Shown here one piece after another: positions 17,029-25,699 of a stretch of 64,000 nucleotides of DNA. The stretch lies in assembly GCF_009690905.1 (NCBI RefSeq), contig NZ_VOSW01000019.1, positions 38,801-102,800 on the forward strand. The letters are read 5' to 3'. A program made the position numbers and the translations under genes. Source of the DNA: Paraburkholderia madseniana (GTDB lineage: Bacteria > Pseudomonadota > Gammaproteobacteria > Burkholderiales > Burkholderiaceae). Each line of letters opens with the position of its first letter. Positions within the stretch are counted from its first letter, which is position 1. The notes under the pieces are model-generated. The model did not search any database. It saw nothing but the letters and a program-made list of their open reading frames with translations, and was not told the origin of the DNA.

Positions 17029-19725
17029 TCACGCCAACGCTTTCTCCACGATCTCGCGCACGTCGCGCGACTTCACCTGCGACGCCACTTTCTCCAGCGC
17101 CGCGCGCATACCGTCACGCAGTGTCGGCGTAAAGCGGCGCCACAGTTCCAGCGAGCGGGCGAGGCGGGCGGCCACTTGCGGATTGATGGCGTCGAGCGCG
17201 ATCACCTGCTCGGCCCAGAACGCATAGCCCGAACCGTCTTCGGCGTGGAACTGTGCGGGGTTCGCCGCGCAGAAGCTGAAAATCAGCGAGCGAGCCCGGT
17301 TCGGATTCTTCAGGTTGAAAGCCGGGTGCGCCATCAGCTTGCGTACGATCTCGATCACCGGACGCTGCGCGCTGCCACGTTGCGTGGCTTGCAAGGCAAA
17401 CCACTTGTCGATGACGAGCGGTTCCTTTTCGAAGCGCCGGTAGAAGTCGTCCAGCGCCTGCTGCGCCTCAACGCTGCCGCCGTTCGCCGCCGACGCATTG
17501 AGCAACGCCGAGAGCGCCGCCGAGCGGTCGGTCATGTTGTTGGCGGCATCGTATTGCGCGGATGCAAGACGCACGGCTTCAGCCGGATCGTCGAGTTCCG
17601 CGAGATACGACAACGCAAGATTCTTCAACGCACGATGACCGGAAGCCTCCGGCGTCGCTTCATAGGCGCCCGGCGTGCGGTGCTTTTCGTACACGGCAAG
17701 CCAGTCCTTCCTGAGGGCATTCGCGAGGCGCTTGCGCACGAATTGCCGCGCGGCGTGTACGGCAGCCGGGTTCGATTCGGCCATCTGTTCAGCCAGATAC
17801 GCTTCCGACGGCAGCATCAATGCCAGTTCGCGGAACGACGGCGAGAGCGTTTCGTCGGTTAGCACGCGCGCGAACGCAGCGACGACCGAGTCGTCGAGCT
17901 GCAGCGGCACGCCGGTTGTGGCGCGCCCGGCGAGCGTCAGCAACTCGCGCGTGGCGAGCCGTTGACCGGCTTCCCAGCCGTTGAACGGGTCGCTGTCGTG
18001 CGCTAGCAGGAACGCGAGCTGATCGGCCGAGTAGTCGTATTCGACGATCACCGGCGCCGAGAAATTGCGCAGCAGCGAGGGCAGCGGTTCCTGCGCGACG
18101 TTGACGAACGTGAAGGTCTGTTCGGCCTGCGTGAATTCCAGCACGCGCGTTGTGGCGTCCGACGCCTTGGCTTCGCTTTCCAGTTGCAGCGGCATGTCGT
18201 GGCCGTCCTTGCCGATCAAACCGATCGCGAACGGGATCAGCAGCGGGCCTTTTTGCGTTTCACGCGCGGCTGGCGCGGCATCGCCGTAGCCTTGCGTGAG
18301 CGTCACGCTGTAGCGTTGCTGCGCGGCGTCGTACTTCGTGCGTACCGAGACGCGCGGCGTGCCGGCCTGACTGTACCAGCGTTCGAATTGCGCGAGATCG
18401 CGGCCGTTCGCATCGGCGAGCGCGTGACGGAAGTCGTCGCAGGTCACAGCCTGGCCGTCGTGACGCTTGAAGTACAGGTCCATGCCTTTGCGGAAACCGT
18501 CGCGGCCAAACAGCGTCTGATACATCCGCACGACTTCGGAGCCTTTTTCGTAGACCGTCATCGTGTAGAAATTGTTGATCTCGACGTAGCTTTCCGGACG
18601 CACCGGGTGCGCCATCGGACCCGCGTCTTCGGCGAATTGCATCTGGCGCAGCACACGCACATCCTCGATGCGTTTGGTGGCGCGTGCGGCTTCGTCGGTC
18701 GCGCCGCCCGCCATGTCGGCCGAGAATTCCTGATCGCGGAACACCGTCAGGCCTTCTTTCAGGCTTAGCTGGAACCAGTCGCGGCACGTTACGCGGTTGC
18801 CGGTCCAGTTGTGGAAGTATTCGTGGCCGACCACCGCCTCGATGTTCGCGAAGTCGGTGTCCGTTGCCGTTTCGGGGTTCGCCAGCACGTACTTCGTGTT
18901 GAAGATGTTGAGCCCCTTGTTCTCCATCGCGCCCATGTTGAAGTCGCTCACCGCGACGATCATGAAACGGTCCAGATCCAGTTCCAGCCCGAAGCGCGAC
19001 TCGTCCCAGCGGATCGAGTTGATCAGCGAATCCATGGCGTGACGGGTCTTGTCCAGGTCGTGCGGTTCGACCCACACCTGCAACAGCTTTTCCTTGCCCG
19101 AGCCGCTCTTCACGCGTTCTTCGAGCGCGACCAGCTTGCCCGCGACCAGCGCAAACAGATAGCTCGGCTTCCTGAACGGATCTTCCCAGCGGGCGAAATG
19201 GCGGCCGTCCGGCAGATCGCCTTCTTCGAGCAGATTGCCGTTCGACAGCAGCACCGGATAGTCGGCCTTGCTGGCGCGCAGTGTGACCGTGAAGGTCGCC
19301 ATCACGTCAGGGCGGTCGAGGAAATAGGTGATGCGGCGAAAGCCCTCGGCCTCGCACTGCGTGAAGAAGTTGCCGCCCGACACATACAGGCCCGACAGCG
19401 TGGTGTTTTCCGCCGGATTGCAGATGCTGGTGAGCGTGAGCTCAAAGTTATCCGGCACGTTGTCGAGCGTGAGGCCGTGTTCGTGCGCATGCGCGTGGGC
19501 GAACGGGGCGCCGTCGATCGTGGCGCCGACGAACTCGAGTTGTTCGCCCATCAGTTCGAAATTCGCGGCGTGGGACGCGTCCGGGTTGCGGCGCACCCGC
19601 ATCGTGTTCCTGACGACGGTGCGTTCGGGGATCAGATCGAACTCCAGTGCGACGGTGTCGATCAGGAAGGCGGGCGGCGCGTAATCGGCGCGGCGGATCA
19701 CATTGGGCGTTGCGGTATCGGCCAT
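17029..19725 (-). CDS. pepN: Aminopeptidase N (M1 family)
   Basis: A zinc aminopeptidase that removes N-terminal residues from peptides in the cytosol. The exopeptidase motif MGAMENKGLNIFN and zinc site VVGHEYFHNWTGNR (HEXXH, with the second Glu in LKEGLTVFRDQEF) are intact, followed by the catalytic-Tyr region VYEKGSEVVRMY. At 898 residues it matches the PepN subfamily (870 in E. coli). I chose the ATG at 19725 (MADTATPNVIRRADY) because conservation begins there; the frame to 19758 adds 11 residues without support. Monocistronic, ended by the terminator above. Confidence 0.97.
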   Translation of the reverse strand: MADTATPNVIRRADYAPPAFLIDTVALEFDLIPERTVVRNTMRVRRNPDASHAANFELMGEQLEFVGATIDGAPFAHAHAHEHGLTLDNVPDNFELTLTSICNPAENTTLSGLYVSGGNFFTQCEAEGFRRITYFLDRPDVMATFTVTLRASKADYPVLLSNGNLLEEGDLPDGRHFARWEDPFRKPSYLFALVAGKLVALEERVKSGSGKEKLLQVWVEPHDLDKTRHAMDSLINSIRWDESRFGLELDLDRFMIVAVSDFNMGAMENKGLNIFNTKYVLANPETATDTDFANIEAVVGHEYFHNWTGNRVTCRDWFQLSLKEGLTVFRDQEFSADMAGGATDEAARATKRIEDVRVLRQMQFAEDAGPMAHPVRPESYVEINNFYTMTVYEKGSEVVRMYQTLFGRDGFRKGMDLYFKRHDGQAVTCDDFRHALADANGRDLAQFERWYSQAGTPRVSVRTKYDAAQQRYSVTLTQGYGDAAPAARETQKGPLLIPFAIGLIGKDGHDMPLQLESEAKASDATTRVLEFTQAEQTFTFVNVAQEPLPSLLRNFSAPVIVEYDYSADQLAFLLAHDSDPFNGWEAGQRLATRELLTLAGRATTGVPLQLDDSVVAAFARVLTDETLSPSFRELALMLPSEAYLAEQMAESNPAAVHAARQFVRKRLANALRKDWLAVYEKHRTPGAYEATPEASGHRALKNLALSYLAELDDPAEAVRLASAQYDAANNMTDRSAALSALLNASAANGGSVEAQQALDDFYRRFEKEPLVIDKWFALQATQRGSAQRPVIEIVRKLMAHPAFNLKNPNRARSLIFSFCAANPAQFHAEDGSGYAFWAEQVIALDAINPQVAARLARSLELWRRFTPTLRDGMRAALEKVASQVKSRDVREIVEKALA

Positions 19726-19941
19726 GGCGTTCTGTAGTGATGGGACTCGAGCCGTCACGCGTGCTTATGGCGCGCGAGCCGGGCTTGTCGAGCCATTGTA
19801 CAAAGGCTCGGCGGATTGTGCGGGTCGAACTTTTTACCGATTCGCCTGGTCAGCGTATTATCGGGGCCGCTCGGCGCAGCAAAGCATGCGCATGAGCCAA
19901 CCCGCTCAAGAATGGCAATAACAGGCATCACGAGGTAGACC

Positions 19942-20640
19942 ATGAAATTCGATCGATGGACCCGCCGCGCCACGCTGCTGCTGGCCACGCTGACGGTGCT
20001 GTTGTCCGGCTGCACGAGCTATGTGACCTCCCAGGTCACGGCGTTTTCCGACTGGAGCGGCAACGACGCCACCCGTACCTATGCCTTCACGCGGGCGGGG
20101 GATCAGCAGAACAATCTCGAGCTCACCACCTACGAGCGTCTCGTCGGCAATGAGCTTGCCACGCATGCGTTCCGCCAGGTCGACACTTCCCAGGCGCGTT
20201 ATCTGGTCGGGCTCTCTTACGGGATTCGCTCGGACATGGTGACGGTCGCGCAGCCGGTGTATTACAACCCCTGGCCGGCGCCGTACTGGGGCCGGCCGTT
20301 CGATCCGTGGGGCCCGTGGGGCGCGTTTCCGACCGCCTATGTGAACCAGAGCTACCCGATCTTCACGCACCTGCTCGGCGTGCGGATCACCGAGCGCGCC
20401 AGTGGCAAAGAGGTCTATAACGTGACGGCGCGCAACTCGGACGAAGAATCGTCGCTGGTGAGGGCCATGCCGTATCTGGCACGCAGCGCGCTGGCTGACT
20501 TCCCGCTCGGTAACGGCGTGGTCCATACCGTGAAGATTCCCGTCGACAAGAACGGTGGGATCTCGAACGAAGTCGCAACGACGGGCGCCGCGCCCGCGGC
20601 CGCGCCGGCTTCGGCGCCGGGTGCGAAGGTCGTGCAATAG
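19942..20640 (+). CDS. DUF4136 outer-membrane lipoprotein
   Basis: A 232-residue lipoprotein: basic N-terminus MKFDRWTRRA, hydrophobic segment and lipobox LLSGC (Cys at about residue 24, followed by Thr), predicting outer-membrane sorting. The body fits DUF4136 (YAFTRAGDQQNNLELTTYERLVGNEL, then ARYLVGLSYGI, ERASGKEVYNVTARN), with an aromatic/Pro-rich insert (YYNPWPAPYWGRPFDPWGPWG). The end is Ala/Pro-rich. The role of the family is unknown. Just after the stop codon a 12-base unit is tandemly repeated. It precedes the aryl-polyene cluster but is separated by about 580 bases, so it is probably not part of it. Confidence 0.85.
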   Translation: MKFDRWTRRATLLLATLTVLLSGCTSYVTSQVTAFSDWSGNDATRTYAFTRAGDQQNNLELTTYERLVGNELATHAFRQVDTSQARYLVGLSYGIRSDMVTVAQPVYYNPWPAPYWGRPFDPWGPWGAFPTAYVNQSYPIFTHLLGVRITERASGKEVYNVTARNSDEESSLVRAMPYLARSALADFPLGNGVVHTVKIPVDKNGGISNEVATTGAAPAAAPASAPGAKVVQ

Positions 20641-20663
20641 GGCGTGCAATAGGGCGTGCAATA
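20631..20663 (+). repeat. 12-base tandem repeat across the stop codon
   Basis: CGTGCAATAGGG occurs at 20631-20642 and 20643-20654, followed by a partial third copy CGTGCAATA. The TAG stop is inside the first unit, so each unit offers a further stop. It looks like recent slippage duplication. Confidence 0.8.
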
Positions 20664-21224
20664 AGCGCTACACCGGCGCGGGGGTAAGCGCCCGTAAGTG
20701 GCGCGTGAGATTTGGGAGACGCGCGGCATCTAACTCAGCAGAGCGGCACCGACGCATTGAAGTGTTCCGAAACGAAACACTTGTTTAGAAAGCTAAATGA
20801 AAGTATTCGCGTCTATTTACGGATGCGACAGCGCCTGTCTGGCCCGCGGAGCTCGCTGCAAGCGGCTTTGCAGGCTTTTCACGGACGCGCAAGGGCCGCC
20901 AGGCCTATATTTTGACGTTGTCCAGGCATCCGTCGCACCCGCGATACGGATACAGATAGATACGTCTTTTGTGGCTGATTTAATCCACAATATTCAGTAT
21001 GATTCCGGCGACCACAGGGAGCCTGAGTCAATCCATCAGACTAATTGGCAAAGGCACCTAAATAATCGGGGCCAAGTGCCGTTAAATCGCTGAACCCTAT
21101 ATAAGAAGATTGGATTGACCCCCGGCTGGAGATTGTCGTTCCGCGCGGCGCGCATACGCTGTGACGGCTGCGTATTCCGTCAGGCACCCTCAGCCTCTCC
21201 TCGCTTCTACGCGCGAACACCGAT
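20641..21224 (+). promoter_or_regulatory. Upstream region of the aryl-polyene operon
   Basis: No convincing gene in 584 bases. Two dyads stand out: AAGTGTT/AACACTT (20760-20782, spacer 9) and TTGTGG/CCACAA (20969-20990, spacer 10). They are possible operators for a regulator of the downstream cluster, whose genes are otherwise tightly packed and must largely depend on this region. A TATATAAG at about 21100 could be a -10 element. I cannot place the promoter securely. Confidence 0.4.
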
Positions 21225-22004
21225 ATGCCCGATCTGCACTGGACCATTCCGGTCGCTCGCTGGTCTAGCTGGCCTGCTGCCGCATCTGCCGCACCCGACA
21301 TCGGCTTTATCGAGCCGATCGTGCGGCGTCGCCTGAGCACGCTGTCCAAAGTCGCCCTGAAGGTCGCGCACGACTGCGTGGCGCAAGACGAGGTCAGAGT
21401 CGTGTTCGCTTCACGCCATGGCGAATTGCGGCGCACCACGGACATCCTGCGTACCATCAGCGCGGGCGAGCCGGTCTCGCCGACCGCCTTCAGCCTGTCG
21501 GTGCTGAACGCCATGACCGGTGTCTTCGGCATTGCGCGCGGTGACCGTTCCGCTGCCAGCGCGATCTCGGCCGGCGCCGAGACGCTCGGTTATGCGTTGC
21601 TGGAAGCGTACGCGCAATACGCAACGCAGCCCGGCTCACCGGTATTGCTGGTGTACGCTGACGAACCGGCCGATCCGGCGTACGGCACGATTGAAGACGA
21701 AGTGCAGGGCGGCGCGATCGCGATCCTGCTGAACGGCGAAGCGGCGACGGGGCAACTGGTCTGCACGTTGTCCGGCGGAGGCGAGCCGGAGGCAGCCCGG
21801 GCCGCGCAGGAGGCAAATCACGCAGACGCGGGGAATATGGCAACTGCGGTGGCAACCGCGGTGGCAAGCGCGGAGGCAAGCGCGGAAGAAAGTTTCGCGA
21901 CCCAGAGCCAGGCGCTGCAGCACTGTCTGGAAACGGGCAGGCCCGCCGTCTGGCAAGGCGCCGGCGCGGCCTGGCATTGGAGGTGGCATGAACGCGCGGC
22001 TTGA
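21225..22004 (+). CDS. Beta-ketoacyl synthase-like chain-length factor (aryl polyene)
   Basis: A 259-residue protein of the short ketoacyl-synthase type (Ketoacyl-synt_2) found at the head of aryl-polyene clusters. It has the N-terminal thiolase-half features VRRRLSTLSKVALKVAHDC and FASRHGELRRTTDIL, then SPTAFSLSVLNAMTGVFGI. The cysteine expected of an active ketosynthase is missing, so it should act as the partner (chain-length factor) of a true ketosynthase encoded downstream. Near residues 205-225 a short Ala/Val/Thr/Ser/Glu repeat (MATAVATAVASAEASAEESF) comes from 12-base tandem units. It overlaps the next gene by 17 bases. Confidence 0.88.
   Translation: MPDLHWTIPVARWSSWPAAASAAPDIGFIEPIVRRRLSTLSKVALKVAHDCVAQDEVRVVFASRHGELRRTTDILRTISAGEPVSPTAFSLSVLNAMTGVFGIARGDRSAASAISAGAETLGYALLEAYAQYATQPGSPVLLVYADEPADPAYGTIEDEVQGGAIAILLNGEAATGQLVCTLSGGGEPEAARAAQEANHADAGNMATAVATAVASAEASAEESFATQSQALQHCLETGRPAVWQGAGAAWHWRWHERAA
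21837..21887 (+). repeat. Imperfect 12-base tandem repeat in the chain-length-factor gene
   Basis: Four consecutive near-copies of GGCAACTGCGGT-type units (with AACCGCGGT, AAGCGCGGA variants) encode the (A-T/S-A-V/E) repeat. The unit length keeps the frame, so copy changes would only lengthen a linker. Confidence 0.7.
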
Positions 22005-22782
22005 TTACGTTTGGCGGTTCTGTGCGACAGGCATGGCCTTCGTGGTGTTCGGCATCTGCGGCGTGCTGTTTTCGGTGCTGGTGTTCCCGCTCGCGTGGCT
22101 GTGGCCGCACCGGGCGTCGCGTCAGCGCGTGGTGACGACCGTGATTCACTGGTTTTTCCGCGCACTGGTCGCGGTGTTGCAGCGCATCGGTGTGATGGAG
22201 CTCGAGGTATCGGGTGGGCAGGCATTGCGCGCCGGCGGCCCGGCGATCGTGGTCGCCAATCACCCGACGTACCTGGACGTGATGGTGTTGTTGTCGCTCA
22301 CGCCGCGCGCCTGTTGCGTGGTGAAAAACGCGCACTGGGGCAACCCGTGTTTCTGGGGAATCGTGCGCTCGGCGGAATATGTGAGCAACGCCGATCCCTC
22401 GGAGCTCGTCGAAGCCGGCGCGCGGCAGCTAGCAGCGGGCTACACGATGATTATTTTTCCCGAGGGCACGCGCAGCCCCGCGCCGAACCGGCTGCACGCG
22501 TTTTCACGCGGGTTCGCGCACATGGCGTTGAAGGTCGGCGCGCCGATCGTGCCGGTGCTGATGGACTGCGATCCGCCAGCGTTCACCAAGCAGATGCGCT
22601 GGTACGACGTGCCGGCGCGCGCTTTCCGGATCCGGGTGAACGTGCTCGAGCCGCTTGGCGTCGAGCAACTCGCCGACCACGACACTTCACCGTCTCTCGC
22701 GGCGCGCAGCGTGACCAGCGCCATCGAAGCCCACATTACTCAGCACCTGTTCGATTATGGATTCTTTAAAACTGGAAATTAA
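21988..22782 (+). CDS. 1-acyl-sn-glycerol-3-phosphate acyltransferase-like protein (aryl polyene)
   Basis: A 264-residue membrane-bound PlsC-type acyltransferase. An N-terminal membrane segment (MAFVVFGICGVLFSVLVFPL region) is followed by the acceptor motif VVANHPTYLDVMVL (H-x4-D form) and the substrate motif FPEGTRSP. In aryl-polyene clusters this enzyme is thought to help attach the polyene to a lipid or glycerol acceptor. GGAGG lies four bases before ATG. It overlaps both neighbours (17 and 26 bases), indicating translational coupling. Confidence 0.9.
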   Translation: MNARLDYVWRFCATGMAFVVFGICGVLFSVLVFPLAWLWPHRASRQRVVTTVIHWFFRALVAVLQRIGVMELEVSGGQALRAGGPAIVVANHPTYLDVMVLLSLTPRACCVVKNAHWGNPCFWGIVRSAEYVSNADPSELVEAGARQLAAGYTMIIFPEGTRSPAPNRLHAFSRGFAHMALKVGAPIVPVLMDCDPPAFTKQMRWYDVPARAFRIRVNVLEPLGVEQLADHDTSPSLAARSVTSAIEAHITQHLFDYGFFKTGN

Positions 22783-23056
22783 ACAGCTTCTGATCGAAGC
22801 CCTCGATCTGGAAGACCTGAGCCCGGCCGATATCGACGACGACGCCCCGTTGTTCGATACCGACGGCATCGGTCTCGACTCGATCGACGCGCTCGAGATC
22901 GGCATCGTGCTGCGCAAACAATACCAACTGACCATCGCAGCGAACGACGAACGCACCCGCGAACACTTCCGCTCGATCAGCACGCTGGCCGCGCTGGTCG
23001 CGAGTCAACGCGAAACGGCGCATGCTGTGAACGAAACCACAATAAAAGGGGATTAA
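22757..23056 (+). CDS. Acyl carrier protein (aryl polyene)
   Basis: A 99-residue ACP. The phosphopantetheine attachment Ser lies in GLDSIDALEIG, near residue 38, and the helix-II acidic surface is typical. It carries the growing polyene as a thioester. It starts inside the previous gene (26-base overlap) and is followed two bases later by a second ACP. Aryl-polyene systems use two ACPs, so both are likely required. The C-terminal 20 residues extend beyond the ACP fold. Confidence 0.93.
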   Translation: MDSLKLEIKQLLIEALDLEDLSPADIDDDAPLFDTDGIGLDSIDALEIGIVLRKQYQLTIAANDERTREHFRSISTLAALVASQRETAHAVNETTIKGD

Positions 23057-23058
23057 TC

Positions 23059-23310
23059 GTGTCCGAGGCAGAGATTCTTGAACGCATCCGCGCCATCTTC
23101 AAAGAGAACTTCGCGATCGAGCCGGAGCGCGTGACGCCCGACGCACATCTCTTCGAAGACCTCGATCTCGACAGTATCGACGCCGTCGACCTCGCGATCA
23201 AACTGCAGGAAATGACCGGCCGCCGCATCAAGCCGGAAGAATTCAAGTCGGTGCGCACGGTCGGCGATGTGATCGGTGCGGTCGAGTCCCTGCTGGCGGC
23301 ACAAGGCTGA
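23059..23310 (+). CDS. Second acyl carrier protein (aryl polyene)
   Basis: An 83-residue ACP with the attachment Ser in DLDSIDAVDLA. It starts with GTG behind AAGGGG. The very acidic FEDLDLDSID stretch resembles fatty-acid ACP. It ends in a TGATG overlap with the next gene. The two ACPs are only distantly alike, suggesting distinct roles such as starter loading and elongation, which is inference. Confidence 0.93.
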   Translation: MSEAEILERIRAIFKENFAIEPERVTPDAHLFEDLDLDSIDAVDLAIKLQEMTGRRIKPEEFKSVRTVGDVIGAVESLLAAQG

Positions 23311-23972
23311 TGCCATCCGTGCGTTCGCGAATGCAAGCGGCGGCGAGTCGGCCCGCCGAGGCATCGCCCGGCACTGAGCGCCACTGGGCCAAAACGGTGG
23401 TGCAGGTCCTGCTGAAACTCGCATATCCCGCGTTGATTCTGTGTGCCTGGCGCTGGGACACGCCGCGCTATGTCGGCTGCATGCTGTTTGCGATTCTGTG
23501 GCTGCAACGCTGGGCCGGCAGTGGTCCGGTCGCAACCTCGCTGCGCCGGCTCTCCACGATCGACTGGACCGTGGTCGGCTTGCTGAGCTGCGCCTCGGCG
23601 GCGATCGTGTTCACCAACAGCGAGCTGCTGCTGCGCCTCTATCCGTCGCTCGTCAATCTGGGCCTGTTGATCGCGTTCGGTGCGACGCTGGTGCGCGGGC
23701 CGTCGATGATCGAAAAATTCGCGCGGCTGGGCAATCCGGATCTGCCACCTGGCGCCGTGCGCCATACGTGGCGTGTGACCCAGGTGTGGTGTGTTTTCTT
23801 CGCGCTGAACGGCGCGTTCTCCGCTTATACGGCGTTCTATTGGAGCCGCGCAAACTGGTCGCTCTATAACGGCGCGATTGCGTATGGGTTGATCGGCGTG
23901 CTGCTGGTGGCCGAGGTCATCTGGCGTTATCTGGTGGTGTTGCCGCGAGCCGCGCGTTCGGAGGCGGCATGA
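23310..23972 (+). CDS. COG4648-type membrane protein (aryl polyene)
   Basis: A 220-residue inner-membrane protein with several hydrophobic segments (VLLKLAYPALILCAWRW, YVGCMLFAILWLQRW, VVGLLSCASAAIVF, LGLLIAFGATLV, WCVFFALNGAFSAYTAFYW, AYGLIGVLLVAEVIW). Proteins of this type are constant members of aryl-polyene clusters but have no assigned reaction. Starts at TGATG overlap with the ACP gene and ends in an ATGA overlap with the ligase gene. Confidence 0.85.
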   Translation: MPSVRSRMQAAASRPAEASPGTERHWAKTVVQVLLKLAYPALILCAWRWDTPRYVGCMLFAILWLQRWAGSGPVATSLRRLSTIDWTVVGLLSCASAAIVFTNSELLLRLYPSLVNLGLLIAFGATLVRGPSMIEKFARLGNPDLPPGAVRHTWRVTQVWCVFFALNGAFSAYTAFYWSRANWSLYNGAIAYGLIGVLLVAEVIWRYLVVLPRAARSEAA

Positions 23973-25699
23973 TTGCGCTGCATGATCTGTTGTCCGCGGG
24001 CCATGGGGCCGCCATTGTGAATGCGCCGGTATGCCGCGACGGCGCGACGGTGCTCGACCGCGCAGCGTTTCGCGCGCGCGTGTCGGCTCTGGTCACGCTG
24101 ATGCAAACGCAAGACGCGCGCCGCTACGCGTTATGCATCGACGATCCGTTCGATTTCGCCTGCGCGCTGTTTGCGCTGTTCGCGTGCGGCAAAGAGCCGG
24201 TGATTCCGGCCAATGCGACGCCGGGCTATCTCGCCGATCTTGCCGACGCGTACGACGCCGTGCTGACCGACGCCGATCTGCCGCGCGGTGTGCGAGACGC
24301 CGATGCCGATGCCGATGCCGATGCCGATGCCGATGCCACACACACGCCAGGCGCCTCGCACACGATCGATCCGCAAGCTCCGTTGACGCTCTACACCTCC
24401 GGCAGCAGCGGCGCCCCCAAGCCGATCCGCAAGACCCTCGCGCAATTCAACGCCGAAGTGCACACGCTCGAAAAACAGTGGGGCGCTTTGGTCGGCGATG
24501 CGACGATGCTCGCGAGCGTGCCGCATCATCACATTTACGGTTTGCTGTTTCGCGTGCTGTGGCCGCTTGCAGCGGGCCGCGCGTTCGACCGCGCGATCAG
24601 CATCGAGCCCTTGCATCTGCAAACGCAGATCGAGCAATGCGGCGCGACGGTGGTTGTCTCGACGCCCGCGCAGTTGTCGCGTTGGCCCGCGTTGCCTGGT
24701 TTCGCCGCGTTGACGCCGGCGCCGCGCGCATTCTTTTCTTCGGGCGGCCCGCTCACCCTGGAAGCCGCGCAGGAATACGCCGCCGCTTATGGCGCTGCGC
24801 CGCTCGAAATCTACGGCAGTACGGAAACCGGTGGCATCGCGTGGCGTCGTCAGGATCAGACTGATGCCTGGCAGCCGGTCGTCGGCATTGAAGTGCGCCG
24901 CGACGAAGACGGCGCGCTGAACGTCCGCTCGCCGCATCTCGATCACACCGGCTGGCATCGCACGGACGACAAGATCGCGTTCGACGCCGATGGCCGCTTC
25001 CGCCTGCAAGGTCGGCTCGATCGCGTGCTCAAGCTGGACGGCAAGCGCGTGTCGCTGCCGGAGCTCGAAGCGCGTCTCGCGCTGCATCCGTATGTCGCGC
25101 AAGCGGCGATCGTGCCGCTTGAAGGCGCCTCGCGCGAGCGCGTCGGCGCCGTCGTGGCGCTGACGGAAGCCGGCTGCGAGGCATTGCGGGACGAAGGCCG
25201 TGTGCTGCTCGCGCAAACCCTGCGCCGGCATCTCGCTGCCTATTTCGATGTGGTGGTGCTGCCGCGTCACTGGCGTTTTCGCCTCACATTGCCGTTCGAC
25301 GCGCGCGGCAAACTGCCGGTGGCTGCGGTCGCGGCGGCATTCGAGCCGCGCGCGGACGGCGTGGAAGTGCTCGCCGAAGCTCGCAGTGCCGACACGTTGC
25401 ATTACGAACTGCGCGTGCCGCCGACGCTTGTGCATTTCGCCGGCCACTTCCCCGGTCTGCCGATTTTGCCGGGCGTGGTCCAGGTGCATTGGGCGATGCA
25501 TCTGGCGGCCGAACACGTGCCGGCCGTGCGCGCGCTGGCATCGGTCGACCGTCTCAAGTTCATGGCGCCGGTGCCGCCGGGCGCGGTGCTGAATCTCACG
25601 CTCGCACACGACGCAGCGCGTGGCCGCGTGCAGTTCGCGTACCGGCTGAGCGGGCGTGAATGCGCATCGGGCGTGATCGTGTATCGGGAGCCTGCATGA
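23969..25699 (+). CDS. Acyl-(ACP/CoA) ligase fused to a FabZ-like dehydratase (aryl polyene)
   Basis: A 576-residue fusion. Residues about 20-460 are an adenylate-forming ligase: the P-loop LTLYTSGSSG (129-138), the YGSTETGG motif and the C-terminal KLDGKRVSLPELE region. It probably activates the aromatic starter acid and loads it onto an ACP. The last 100 residues are a hot-dog dehydratase (LVHFAGHFPGLPILPGVVQVHWAM) with the His of FabZ-type enzymes. In other aryl-polyene clusters these two activities can be separate genes. An Asp-Ala repeat at residues 110-123 interrupts the N-terminal domain. ATGA overlaps link it to both neighbours. Confidence 0.88.
   Translation: MIALHDLLSAGHGAAIVNAPVCRDGATVLDRAAFRARVSALVTLMQTQDARRYALCIDDPFDFACALFALFACGKEPVIPANATPGYLADLADAYDAVLTDADLPRGVRDADADADADADADATHTPGASHTIDPQAPLTLYTSGSSGAPKPIRKTLAQFNAEVHTLEKQWGALVGDATMLASVPHHHIYGLLFRVLWPLAAGRAFDRAISIEPLHLQTQIEQCGATVVVSTPAQLSRWPALPGFAALTPAPRAFFSSGGPLTLEAAQEYAAAYGAAPLEIYGSTETGGIAWRRQDQTDAWQPVVGIEVRRDEDGALNVRSPHLDHTGWHRTDDKIAFDADGRFRLQGRLDRVLKLDGKRVSLPELEARLALHPYVAQAAIVPLEGASRERVGAVVALTEAGCEALRDEGRVLLAQTLRRHLAAYFDVVVLPRHWRFRLTLPFDARGKLPVAAVAAAFEPRADGVEVLAEARSADTLHYELRVPPTLVHFAGHFPGLPILPGVVQVHWAMHLAAEHVPAVRALASVDRLKFMAPVPPGAVLNLTLAHDAARGRVQFAYRLSGRECASGVIVYREPA
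24295..24337 (+). repeat. GCCGAT hexamer microsatellite
   Basis: About seven tandem GCCGAT units encode (Asp-Ala)7 within the ligase gene. Copy changes keep the frame but alter a surface linker, so the tract should differ among strains. Confidence 0.85.

Noticed and set aside
20797..21093. 98-residue frame upstream of the aryl-polyene operon
   Set aside because: Only a weak AGAAAG before the ATG, atypical composition and no recognisable fold; it overlaps the likely promoter region.
24131..25609. 492-residue minus-strand frame across the ligase gene
   Set aside because: Shadow of a conserved gene; its His-Arg-rich repeat is just the complement of the Asp-Ala microsatellite.
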